DNA of 64,000 bases from Acarospora socialis (taxonomy: Eukaryota > Ascomycota > Lecanoromycetes > Acarosporales > Acarosporaceae), in assembly GCA_025617375.2 (NCBI GenBank), contig JAMYGW020000004.1:992001-1056000 (forward strand). The letters run 5' to 3'. The notes beneath the pieces are model-generated. The model was not told the origin of the DNA. It worked only from the letters and a program-made list of their open reading frames with translations, and ran no database searches. How positions within the stretch are numbered: the stretch's first letter is position 1; each line of letters opens with the position of its first letter. Below are positions 12,081 through 22,264 of this stretch, piece by piece. Both the position numbers and the translations under genes were made by a program.

Positions 12081-14322
12081 TTAAAAGGTCGGTGCTCTTT
12101 TAAGGCCAATGCAGTATCTTGCAAAGAGGGTATCAATGAAGTGCTCGTGACGTATTCCCGGTGGCCGCTGTTTCTGAAACTCATCAATGGCATCCTGAAC
12201 GCTAAAGCCTTTCCGCTCGATGAGGTAGCAGCAGATGAAGAAGCCAGTTCGATTAAAGCCATAGTGGCAGTGTACCCCAATCAGCCGCTGCTGTGCCCCA
12301 TCCTCCAATGTCGGCGTCGTGTTCCACAACCGATCCACCAACTTGATAAAGTCCCTGACCTCATCGATCGTAGGTGGGATCTTGGAGACGGTCGGAAACT
12401 TCTGATATTCGATGCCACCCAGCTCGAGTCCTTTGGGATCATAGACTGGACTTTCATGACTGATGTCTATGACGGCTCGGATCTTGCTCTTCCAATGTTC
12501 CACAAAAATCGCAGGCGAGTGTGTATCGTCTATCTCACGCAACGTTTTCATGGCCCGAAAGGTTCCTGCAATGGGCTCAGAAACTGGCTCTACAGCTTGC
12601 CACTTTGCGAGATTCTTGACGTCCCATTTGCCCTCGGTAGTGAGCAGTTGCAGCTGCCAGCCGAGCGAAAGACGCTGATCAATATGGTCTGACAAAAAGG
12701 TCTGAATCAGGCCAGCAAGTGTACGATATGTGGCCGAGTCGTACAGCAGAGCGTGAGCAGCTGGAGCTGGCAAGATGCTAGTTTGTATTGCCTTACGATT
12801 TCCATTGAGTGATCTGGACTGGAGGTACACAGGCAGATCCTTCGGCACGAATATGTTCCCAGTGATTTTCTTGCCGTCTGAAGCTGCTTCGTAGTCCTCC
12901 CCACCTGTCGGATGCTGAAGCCTAATTGAATCACCTTCACCGGCTGAGATGGGTAGTGCCTCGCTTTCAATGTTGTGTGCTTTCGGCTTGCTGTTGACGA
13001 CTTTCCCAAGATATTTCGCGATCGTGACAACTTCTTCTGGTGATGTGACGGTATCAGCTTGGCCAGCGGCAAGTAGTACTGGAATGTCTAGTCCGGACCA
13101 GACTCCCTTCCCAGGCAATCCTCCCACCGGTAGCCCATCATCATGGTAAACAGGCAAAGCACCCCAAGCCATGCGGCGCCAAACAGGCGTCTTGCTCTGC
13201 TCGTTGAATCGGTACTGAAGCTTTTTCGTTTCCTCATCCGCCACCATTCCAACGAACCTTGCAACACTAGGACTTTCAGGACCTCCGCGTCGATCCCATT
13301 TTCTCCACAAATCAAAGACCACACTAGGAATTGAAAGCAAAATGCGATACCGTGTCACTTGTTTTCTGGAAGGTGGGTCTGCACGTGGGCATATGGCAAC
13401 CAAACCAAGGACTCGAGTTGCCATATTTATTGTAGTAAGCGATGTTGAAGAGGCCAGCAGAGCTGACAGGGAACATCCCATACTGTGTGCGATGAGCACT
13501 ACGCCTTGGTTGTGCGCATCGTCCAGATGATCCTTTATTACGACAGCGAGCAGTTCGACAAGCGCCTCAGTCGTATATGCTTTCCATGATGACGGTGCAA
13601 AATCTGATAAACCGCAACCCGGGAGATCAATACCAAGGCAACCTGAAACGTTGACAAGGCTGGTTAGAAGTGGGTGGAATTGCGTCAACGATCCCCCAAG
13701 ACCATGTATGAAGACGAGAAGAGGTAGCGGTGTGGGTTTTGATGGTAGCTTCTCAGCCTGAGGGTGTGGGCGGTAAAAGGTACGAATCCGGGGGTAGGTT
13801 GCCACTGATGTCGTGTAAGATCGATATGTGGAATGTTTTCGGAGCAAGCCAGGGTCGTTGCCTTCTCGATCTAAAAAAAGTCAGTGGTTGTCTCGTAAGG
13901 CCAACATTATGCCAAATACCATTTCTCAATACGCTGTCCGCACTGCCAATAGATCCCGGACCCTTGTGGCTACGCTTCAGGTCCTCCTTCCACGATCTCA
14001 CCGACCCGTTGGTTCCATCAATACTCTTTCCATGTTGTGATCTGAGGAGCCATAGTCCGGGTAGAAGGGTACACAACGACAAGCACTGCACCATCCTATA
14101 CAGGCTTGGATCACCTTCCCTCAGTAATGAATATTGCTGCCGAATTGAGGACGAAACGTAATGAGCAATGGATTGGATTCCATTGAAAGAAGACCGCAAG
14201 ATCGATGCACTCGGTTGTTCATCCGGTTGTGTAACAGTGGTTGTAGCTGCAGCTACTACAACAGCGAACGCTCCGAGAAGAGCAACCATTATACTCGGTG
14301 TGGAGGAGAGAAAGCATTCCAT
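12081..14322 (-). CDS. Alpha/beta-hydrolase fused to a tyrosine/dual-specificity phosphatase
   Basis: Two exons, 14322-13920 and 13870-12081, with a 49 nt GT-AG intron, 730 aa. The long second frame has no ATG at its 5' end, and splicing to the upstream exon (donor GTATTT) closes it exactly. Residues 1-120 hold two hydrophobic segments (MVALLGAFAVVVAAATTTV and one near LCTLLPGLWLL), so membrane attachment is likely. An alpha/beta-hydrolase fold follows: FIHGLGGS oxyanion loop, LIAHSMGCSL nucleophile elbow (Ser near 264), AAGQADTVTSP (candidate acid) and APAAHALLYD (candidate His). The last 180 residues are a phosphatase of the capping-enzyme/DSP type: AVIDISHESPVYDP and the P-loop VHCHYGFNRTG (HCX5R, Cys near 669). 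Both active sites look intact. Substrates are unknown. A start at the second Met (14289) is possible. Confidence 0.85.
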
Positions 14323-15483
14323 TTCATATTGCGATTGACAGAGCGATGGTGGACCGGGGGTGACAGACAGTGACGAGGCTTAACTGGCAGAGCCAATGAC
14401 TGACACGGACCGGCCCTCCTGCTGAGGCTGATGGCTAAAGATACAACTGCGATCAATATAGTTTCAGCCGATGACCCTAGGGTGTTCCAAGCGCGTGGTC
14501 CGGGGTGCTGGATGCTTACGGTGCTAACGGGCCGTTGAGGGAATGCTGTTTCTATCGTGTAGCGTAGCCTTCTCGTGTTAGCCACACAAATGGAAGATTT
14601 CCAATCCACCTCTCGCACTTCAACTCAACGACACCCCCGTTCTTTATCAGGCACATTTGAACAAGCAACGAGCTCTGCCAGCAAAGTCGCTTCAGACACC
14701 GCAGAATGGAGCAAGGGTGTTCGCCCTTGAGAGCGGCCCGATCAATTTGGAACCTGCTGAGGGCGCAGTCTACTAGGCAGACAATGACCATCGATTGGGT
14801 CACGGTCACACCGACGTAATCTCTCGAAGTGCCTTTGGGTATAAGAGCACAGCTTTCACCACCTCCCCAACCAAGTCAACGCGTGCTTCATTGACAAAGC
14901 TCATTGGAGGGTGTGAAGTTGCACGAGAGTTGATGAGATTGATAAGATAAGATAAGTTTGAGAAAACAACTGATCATGCTGATTAGTCATCCAAAGATCT
15001 TTTTAGGGTACTATTACCTCTTCAGGAGCCTCGGTCATGTCGGTCTAATTCTGCAAGTCGGCGACAGAGCTAAATTACCAGCACGGAAGATTTCCGTGCG
15101 AGCGCCATGTAATCCTAGGACACCATAGGCGGGGCAATAGGAAGTCGAAAGCCACAGGTGCAGCTGGGTCATCCGGCAGTGGGAGACACGGACGAGATGT
15201 GCAGGTGCAAAGTTATCAAGGAAGGGGAGAAGGGAAACTGATGGAGGACATGAAGTCTTGGACAGTCCTTACACCCATCTCGTGACTCATGCAGATTTTC
15301 CTGTACCAGTAACTTTCCTTCAATCTCCACTGATTGAAGAGCACCCCCTCGTTCTTCTCTCAGTTGTCGTACCGGATACCGACTGGGCACATGTCAATAC
15401 TTCGTTGTACAATCTTGAAAGTCGCTGACTATCTCCTTCAACATTGACTTAATCTTTATTTCTTTTACCCTGTTATACTGAAA
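14323..15483. other. Divergent promoter region between the hydrolase-phosphatase and dehydratase genes
   Basis: No gene seen. It holds a triple GATA run, listed separately. Confidence 0.5.
14941..14956 (+). promoter_or_regulatory. Triple GATAAG cluster, candidate GATA-factor site
   Basis: Three adjoining GATAAG units (GATAAGATAAGATAAG) lie between two divergently transcribed genes, 528 bp before the dehydratase ATG. HGATAR clusters bind AreA/NIT2-type nitrogen regulators or other GATA factors in filamentous fungi. Use here is inference only. Confidence 0.35.
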
Positions 15484-17542
15484 ATGGATCCCTCGAATCT
15501 AGAAAAGCAAAGAGAGCCAGAGGAACCAAGATTCCTGGACTTTCCCCATCTGCCTGACGACGCGACTCGAGATGGCAAGCCAATACTCAACAAATACTCT
15601 TCCACAATCACCAGGGGGCATGACTTCCCAGGCGCCCAGGTCAGGCGATTGTCTAATTGGTGTCTGAGGCCCTTGCTTATATGTCTGAACAGGCAATGCT
15701 GTATGCGGCTGGTGTACCGAACCGGGAAGCTATGAAGAACAGCCCTCATGTGGGAGTAGCGTCAGTTTGGTGGGAAGGGAATCCTTGCAAGTAAGTTATC
15801 TTGAGCCTCGCGGTCGAGGATGAATGCTAAGTTGCTTCTAGCATGCATTGTGAGCTCCGAACCAAGCAAACAACTTTAAGCCTCTATCGGTATTGAGGCT
15901 TGGCTGCATGCTGACAGTGGCATTGATGTAGTACTGGATCTTGGACGGACCGTAAAGAATGCGGTTGAGAAGCAAGGGATGCTGGCATGGCAATACAACA
16001 CCATTGGTGTCTCAGATGCGATCACAATGGGAGGCGAAGGTAATACATCAAGACATTAGCTGGATGATGCGCTGCTGAAAGTGTCCAGGAATGCGGTTCT
16101 CCCTCCAGACAAGAGAGATTATCGCCGATAGCATCGAGACTGTGACGTGTGCACAACACCATGATGCCTGCATCACCCTTCCTGGCTGCGATAAGAACAT
16201 GCCGGGATGTGTCATGGCCATGGCCCGGCACAATCGACCATCGATCATGATATACGGTGGCACGATTGCTGTCGGGTACAGCGATCTTCTACGGAAACCC
16301 ATCAACATATCAACCTGTTACGAAGCACATGGCGCTTATTTGTATAATACCCTTAAGCAGCCAGAAGACGGTGGAGACACGACCAAGACAAAAGATGAGA
16401 TCATGGACGATATCGAGCAACATGCGTGTCCCGGTGCCGGCGCATGTGGTGGAATGTACACCGCCAATACAATGGCAACTGCTATTGAATCCATGGGTCT
16501 CACCCTACCAGGTTCTTCATCCACACCAGCAACCTCGCCAGCTAAGATGCGCGAGTGTGTCAAAGTTGCCGATGCAATCCGAATATGTATGGAGAGGAAC
16601 ATCAAGCCTCGCGACCTACTGACAAAGCGTTCATTCGAAAATGCCATGGTCATAACCATGGCTCTGGGAGGGAGTACCAACGGGGTGGTACATTTCCTAG
16701 CCATGGCCGCCACGGCCGGCGTACCCCTAACACTCGACGACTTCCAACGCGTGAGCGATAAGATCCCATTCATCGCCGACCTCGCGCCATCGGGACGATA
16801 CTACATGGCGGACCTCTACGACGTCGGCGGCGTGCCCTCGGTCCAAAAACTCCTCGTCGCCGCCGGCCTTCTGGACGGCGACATCCCCACCGTAACCGGC
16901 AAGACCCTCGCCGAAAACATCGCCTCGTTCCCCTCCCTCGCCCAAGACCAAGTTATCATCCGCCCGCTCGCCAACCCCATCAAGTCCTCCGGCCATCTGC
17001 AGATCCTCAAAGGCAACCTCGCCCCCGGCGGCGCCGTCGCCAAGATCACCGGCAAAGAAGGCACCATCTTCACCGGCAAAGCCCGCGTCTTCGACAAAGA
17101 ATCCCAGCTCGACCGCGCCCTGAACAAAGGCGAGATTCCGCGCGGCGAGAGCCTCGTCCTGATCGTGCGCTACGAGGGCCCGAAAGGCGGGCCGGGCATG
17201 CCCGAGCAACTCAAGGCATCGGCGTCCATCATGGGCGCCAAGCTGACGAACGTCGCCCTCGTCACCGACGGCCGGTATAGCGGCGCCAGCCACGGGTTCA
17301 TCGTCGGGCACGTCGTGCCGGAAGCGGCGGTCGGGGGGCCGATTGCCGTCGTGCGGGACGGCGACGTCGTGACGATCAACGCCGAGACAAACGAGTTGAG
17401 CATGGCGGTCGACGAGCAGGAGATTGCGGAGAGGATGAAGAGGTGGAAGGCGCCGTCGAAGACTGTCACGCGTGGGGTGTTGGCGAAGTATGCGCATCTG
17501 GTCGGCGATGCGAGCCATGGGGCTGTGACGGATATGTTTTGA
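15484..17542 (+). CDS. ILV3: Dihydroxyacid dehydratase (ILV3 family)
   Basis: Five exons: 15484-15639, 15693-15790, 15842-15849 (8 nt), 15932-16039 and 16089-17542, all GT-AG, 607 aa. The enzyme dehydrates 2,3-dihydroxy-3-methylbutanoate and the isoleucine-pathway analogue to 2-keto acids, using an Fe-S cluster. Signatures: LNKYSSTITRGHDFPGAQAM, WWEGNPCNMHLLDLG (split over three exons), the CDKNMPG cluster/active-site loop, HACPGAGACGGMYTANTM, the GGSTNGVVH loop and GRYSGASHGF. Cluster-type cysteines in NPCN, GCDKN and ACGG are all present. The N-terminus (MDPSNLEKQREPEEP) is acidic and lacks an obvious mitochondrial presequence, unlike the canonical fungal enzyme, so this may be a cytosolic paralogue. 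Codon use turns sharply C-ending after about 16700. Some fungal DHAD paralogues are self-resistance enzymes in terpene clusters; no such cluster is visible here. Confidence 0.93.
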
Positions 17543-18650
17543 GTTTAGAGTTATAGATCTAGTGGAGGGTTGGAAAAGGGGAAATGAATGGATACAGTTG
17601 AGGCGCCGTGTTTGTTCACGTGCCACTCGTCATTGGTGAACTGTAGGAAGGTAGATGTGGTGGGTTGCTCATCCACATATGCACCCAGAGGTCTCAAGTA
17701 AGAATTGATGCATTCAATCGATTCGAAAACCAACTTGTTAAATGCCGGAACCACTTAATATGCGGCGACAACAAGATATCATCCATGTTATCTACTCCTC
17801 TCTCCTCTGGCCCCTTCACTTCCGATAGTCCCTCCTCACCACAGAGGCCCTATCGCAACTGACCCCTTTACAACACATCTAAACATGCGAAAACGCCGGC
17901 ATGCACTCATGAGTGAAGCATTGCCTCGTGCTCCATCATCTCATACATGATCCTAACATCCCAACAACGTTCAATCATCTAACCTGCAACTCCCAACCAT
18001 ATCTAGTCTTCCACTTTCACTCTCGTGCTGATCGTCAGCTATGTTCGTTCCTCTTATGCCCTCTCCCCACTACGTTCACAATCGCAAGTATACCTCCAAC
18101 AAGCTGCTCGAGCCAGCCCCTTTGCCCCGCAGAGTCCAAGTCCTTGTTAGGATCTTAGACCACTAAGGTGATAAGCCCGCCCCACCACAAGGTCAGGACC
18201 GAAGTGAATATATAGTGCAGGCGCGCAGGACGCATGCGAGACCGTAACAGTTCTAGTCGTGATGCCGTACAAAATTGGCTGACACCCGTCTGCGTTCCTC
18301 TACTGCCGAATATCAAGCAGCAGAACAGACGCACACTTATTTCCACCGGCTTCGTACATACTCGGTTTCGCGCCCCCAGAAGAGGACTGTCTGGATGTGG
18401 TGGGTATTTAGGCCTTTCCAGACCTACCGAGGACGGTTTATCATTGTCGCGTGTGAGTGAGGCTAATAATGTTCGGATGAGGCCTGCTCTGTGAGTTCCT
18501 AAGCGCGTACTGGACAACATCGAACCAGCACTACGGTAGGGACGGATCATGGGCTATAAACTCGGTTGTTCAGACTGGACGGAACGTTGATCATATAATG
18601 TCAACGTTTGGCTACACCCTTTCTTTCTCCAGGTCGAAAGGATGGGGTTT
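17543..18650. other. Intergenic, contains one dispersed repeat
   Basis: No gene seen between convergent genes except the repeat copy listed at 18143-18250. Confidence 0.5.
18143..18250 (+). repeat. About 105 bp dispersed element, copy 1
   Basis: It matches 53636-53736 along its length (about 70% by eye). Both start CTTGT(T/A)..GGATCTT.GACCACT, share AAGGTCAGG and AAGTGA.TATATA.TG in the middle, and end in TAAC. A CACT(T/A)AGG...CC(T/G)AAGTG inverted repeat folds the centre. Flanks AGTC and AGTTC could be a decayed target duplication. Confidence 0.55.
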
Positions 18651-20012
18651 TCATAAATCGCCGTAATCGTAGTCGTTATCGTCCTCGAAACCTTCCATCG
18701 CTAACCAGTCAAGGTGTCGCTGCAAATCATACTCTTCCTCTCCAAAAGCTACTCTTTCGATATACTTCTCAAACGTATCTTCTTCAGAGTTGTCGGAGCT
18801 GTACTCCATTAACATTCCAGACGGACTTCGGCCTTCGGCAGCTTCATGAAGTGCCGCTGCGTTCTCGAGAGCAAGAAGGTCTTGCGATGAGAATGCGAAT
18901 TCTTCCTCGTCGTCTCGATCATCTGCGCTGGGTTGTTCTCCCCGCGTGGAAATGGACTTTTCTCCATTGCCTGTCTGAGCTGTACTGAGACATCCTACGG
19001 GTGGTTGGTTGTCCTCAAGATCTGTGAGCTGGCATCGAAGTTCACCCGGCTTCGCCATTGTTCCTTGACTTCGGGCCCGGAAACTCTGACTAGGCTCCCA
19101 TTTATCAAGTTCTTCTTCAGAGAAATCGATATCTTGGGTCAGGAAGAAAGACGTTGTATCGTCAGCTTCAGCCGAGCCATGACCATTGTCTTTGCCCTTA
19201 TGATCCAAGTCCGTCTGCTCATCGACGGAAGTTTCAGCTTCTTCACTTAGAAACATCGGTAAGGTTTCTTCGATCGGAATGATCTCTTCCCTTTCATCTA
19301 TGTCGAACTCAAGGTCTTGAGTTGCGATATGGCGTAGAAGATCTGTTGTCCCATCCTCAGGAAGACTGGTGTGCCTTTTGCCGGCCGACATGCCATCCGA
19401 TTCCTCACCCTCCTTTTCCGATTCGTCATCAGTAAGTTCCCGCTGAATCTGCGTATTGCTAGGAAAGAAAGCAGCCCAGTCGTCTAATTGCGTCGGAGCT
19501 GGTTTCAAGGGCGATGCGTATAGCCTTCGCTCATCCTGTAATCGCTGTCGATCGGATTTGATTGGTTGCAGTGGCCGAACAGGTGATCCACGCTCCAGAA
19601 GACAGCTCTGATCTACCAAAAGATCCTCCAAACTCTGATCTGACCCTTCGGACTCCTTAACCTCTTCCCCCACCGTGTCCTCTGCGTCTTGCTCCTTGCC
19701 CTTCCGACCTCCCCGGACGAACTGAGACAACCTCTCCTGTCTCGGACTGACATACACCTTCTTCGGCTCGGGTATCCCCATACGCTTCCTTGCCTCCCTC
19801 TCCTTCTGCTCCTTTTCCATTCTCTTCTGCCGATTGACCGCTTTCTGCGCTTCTCGTTTCTTGATGCGATCGGCGCGCTCTTGGAGCACCGCGGCACGTT
19901 CCAAGCGCTTCAAGTCGGTCTTTGAGAGACCCTGGATACCTCGAGACTTTTGGTAGGCTCGCTTCGCCTGCTTTGAGGTTTGGGGGCGTTGCGGTAACGG
20001 TGTGCCTGGCAT
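18651..20012 (-). CDS. Conserved fungal charged protein, predicted nuclear
   Basis: Single exon, 453 aa. The frame opens with GTG at 20024, so I start at the ATG 20012 (MPGTPLPQRPQTSKQAKRAY). Residues 10-100 are very basic and helical (KTDLKRLERAAVLQERADRI, then KKREAQKAVNRQKRMEKEQK), followed by GIPEPKKVYVSPRQERLSQF, where QERLSQFV resembles a degenerate PCNA-binding (PIP) motif. The remainder is acidic, Ser/Glu-rich and probably disordered, and ends with a conserved-looking helix EEDTFEKYIERVAFGEEEYD and the tail DYDYGDL. I recognise this architecture in uncharacterised filamentous-ascomycete proteins but know no function. The basic then acidic layout suggests a nuclear, DNA- or chromatin-associated role (inference). 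Confidence 0.75.
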   Translation of the reverse strand: MPGTPLPQRPQTSKQAKRAYQKSRGIQGLSKTDLKRLERAAVLQERADRIKKREAQKAVNRQKRMEKEQKEREARKRMGIPEPKKVYVSPRQERLSQFVRGGRKGKEQDAEDTVGEEVKESEGSDQSLEDLLVDQSCLLERGSPVRPLQPIKSDRQRLQDERRLYASPLKPAPTQLDDWAAFFPSNTQIQRELTDDESEKEGEESDGMSAGKRHTSLPEDGTTDLLRHIATQDLEFDIDEREEIIPIEETLPMFLSEEAETSVDEQTDLDHKGKDNGHGSAEADDTTSFFLTQDIDFSEEELDKWEPSQSFRARSQGTMAKPGELRCQLTDLEDNQPPVGCLSTAQTGNGEKSISTRGEQPSADDRDDEEEFAFSSQDLLALENAAALHEAAEGRSPSGMLMEYSSDNSEEDTFEKYIERVAFGEEEYDLQRHLDWLAMEGFEDDNDYDYGDL

Positions 20013-20763
20013 CGTTGCAGTCACGGAAGGACACTGTAAGGTAGGGCCGTTGGTAGACTCTTTGGAAGTTGGCTATAGAATGGATGGTGAGAAATGGTGG
20101 TATCTCCCCGCTTGTGACTAACCCGTGTGATTTAACGGAACAGGGAAGAGCGAGTGGTGAAGTAGCAGCTGTACGTTGCGTGAATGCAAGTTCACTGGTC
20201 GTGGTCGAGAGTGTTCAGCACAACAAGCTGCACGTACAGCATCTCAATGTGCTCTCTCGCCATGACTGAGCTGAAAAGAGCTTAGGAAAGTCGCCCTCTG
20301 TAAAGAAACATGCAACGCATTGGCCATCAGTGAGCAAACTCGGGAAGGTGCAACTGTTCCAGCTCTCACGTGTTTGAGTCCGCCGTCAAACGATCTCAAA
20401 GCTGCAGGCTTATGTAACTCATTACTAAGCACAACTCCCATCAAGCTGCAAGACATACCCCAAGTTGATTGGGGAACACAAACAGCGTACATTTCGAACA
20501 GTCACCCGGTTTTCACATCGTGGAGACGAGTAGTATCACCCGTAGAGCTGTTAACTTCTTCTGCAGAGCTTGAACCATCACACAACGAGCCGGGAAATAT
20601 CCAGCATGAGACGGATCTTATCTTCCCCTTATACAGCCAGTCTCCACCAAGCGACTGCAAGATGTAGCTATTGTTTGGAAATCATTCAATATTTACATAT
20701 TCGGGTCATAGCGCCAGTCGAACACAGTGCTCGATTTTGTACATTTTGCTGGACTGGGCTGAA
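20013..20763. other. Intergenic
   Basis: No gene or repeat recognised in 751 bp between two minus-strand genes. Confidence 0.5.
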
Positions 20764-21979
20764 CTAATCGTTGCTCGTGGTAGGGTCCCAAGAGCACGGA
20801 GAGTACTCCCGAGTGCTCAGCGATTTCATCTCCTCATCATTCAGCTCGAAATCGTAAACCTGAGCATTTTCTTCAATCCTTGAGTGTGTAACAGACTTCG
20901 GCAGCGGCACGAAACCCTTTCAACTGTCAGCAGACCTTCTAGTAACATCTACCTTGGGTGCAGCCAGGGCTAGCTTACCTTTTGCAAGCTCCAGCGAATC
21001 AGTATCTGGGCCGGAGTTTTGTTGTACTTCTTTACTATTGGCTGCAGCACCGGCTCGTCGAACCGGGTCCCGCGGACGATGGGACAGTACGCCTCGAGCA
21101 TGACACCGCGTTTCTGGCACCACTCGACGATATCCGGCCTTCCAAGCCAAGGATGTAGTTCCCATTGACCCACGCTTATCTCCCCACCTTTGCCCTTGCC
21201 GTGGACAGACTCGAGTTCTTTGATGTATGCCTCTAGCTCATCTAGATGGTGGACACCGTAGTTAGAGACTCCAAGAGATCGGATCTTCCCTGCTTGTTGG
21301 GCCTCGACGAGGGCACGCCATGCACCGTTGCGGCCTTCTTTGCCGCCGTAAGGGGCATGGATTAGATATCTGCCGCCAGTTCACTATTGCCTGCACTCCC
21401 AGTGGCAGGTGGGATGACTTACAAGTCGATGTAGTCTAGACCGGTCTGCTTGAAGCTCGACTCAATGGAAGCCTTCGTCTGTTCATAGCCCATGGACCGC
21501 GGAGGGACTTTTGTGGTGAAGAAGATTTCACTTCTGGGGATGCCACTCTTTCTGATTGCATCTGCACAAGGCCCTTCGTTTCGATAGGCTCGGGCTGAGT
21601 CTACCTGTTTAGTGATTCAACAAGTGCGTTGCCTATACAGATTGGCCCACTTACATGTCGATATCCGGTTTTGAAAGCGTGTAATACCACCTCTTCCGCT
21701 ACGTTCGCTGGACTATGCGGTGTTAGGGCTCTAAATAACGCGAGCAACGCGAAGACTTACGTTTGGTAAACCTAAGACATCTTATTAGCAGTTGAGCACT
21801 CTGACTCAGAAACATTCTTATAACAATCTTCATTGGTCCTCCGGTATGTCGCAGAGCATCTTAGTATAATTCTAATCTCAAGTGACGAAGAGAAACAAAA
21901 CGCTTACCCCGTAACCTAGAACAGGGATGTCATGCCCTGAGTTCATATGATATTTCGAGTCAATGTTGAGATTCGCCAT
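20764..21979 (-). CDS. Aldo-keto reductase
   Basis: Six exons on the minus strand: 21979-21908, 21771-21761 (11 nt), 21712-21655, 21604-21423, 21369-20979 and 20916-20764; GT-AG throughout, 288 aa. It is an NADPH-dependent (alpha/beta)8-barrel carbonyl reductase of the 2,5-diketogluconate reductase-like AKR type. Motifs: IPVLGYGVYQTPANVAEEVV (spanning exons 1-3), the FKTGYRHVDSARAYRNE site with catalytic Asp and Tyr, TKVPPRS (catalytic Lys), DLYLIHAPYGGKE with the active-site His, SLGVSNYGVHHLDEL and the cofactor-binding LPKSVTHSRIEEN. Length fits a compact AKR. In-frame Mets 62-93 nt upstream would add a segment ending QTIRRFSTSAS, which looks like a mitochondrial presequence, so two starts are possible. 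The final acceptor (AAAG) is weak, but it is the only one that keeps the LQKGFVPLPKS motif. Confidence 0.9.
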
Positions 21980-22264
21980 TATTGACGCTGATGTACTAAA
22001 TCTTCTGATTGTTTGGCCGACGTGCTTCTGTATCAATCCAAGCCGCGTTGTGATTTGCATCATGTAAACCATGAATGCTAAGCTGTGACATCGAAGACAA
22101 CTCAACGTCATTAGACGAAGTGTACGGTCGTTATCGATAAGCTCAGATCGCCAACCACATGGCACTCCTATTGATGACCACGACTTTGTATAACATACAA
22201 TCTAGCGAACTCCCCGTTCAGAAGTGCTTGGAATTGCTACTTGGATAGCTCCATATACGATACA

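Noticed and set aside
16727-17626. 299-codon open frame on the minus strand opposite the dehydratase
   Set aside because: It exists because the 3' half of the dehydratase has C-ending codons. Its product is His/Arg/Asp-rich with no family features.
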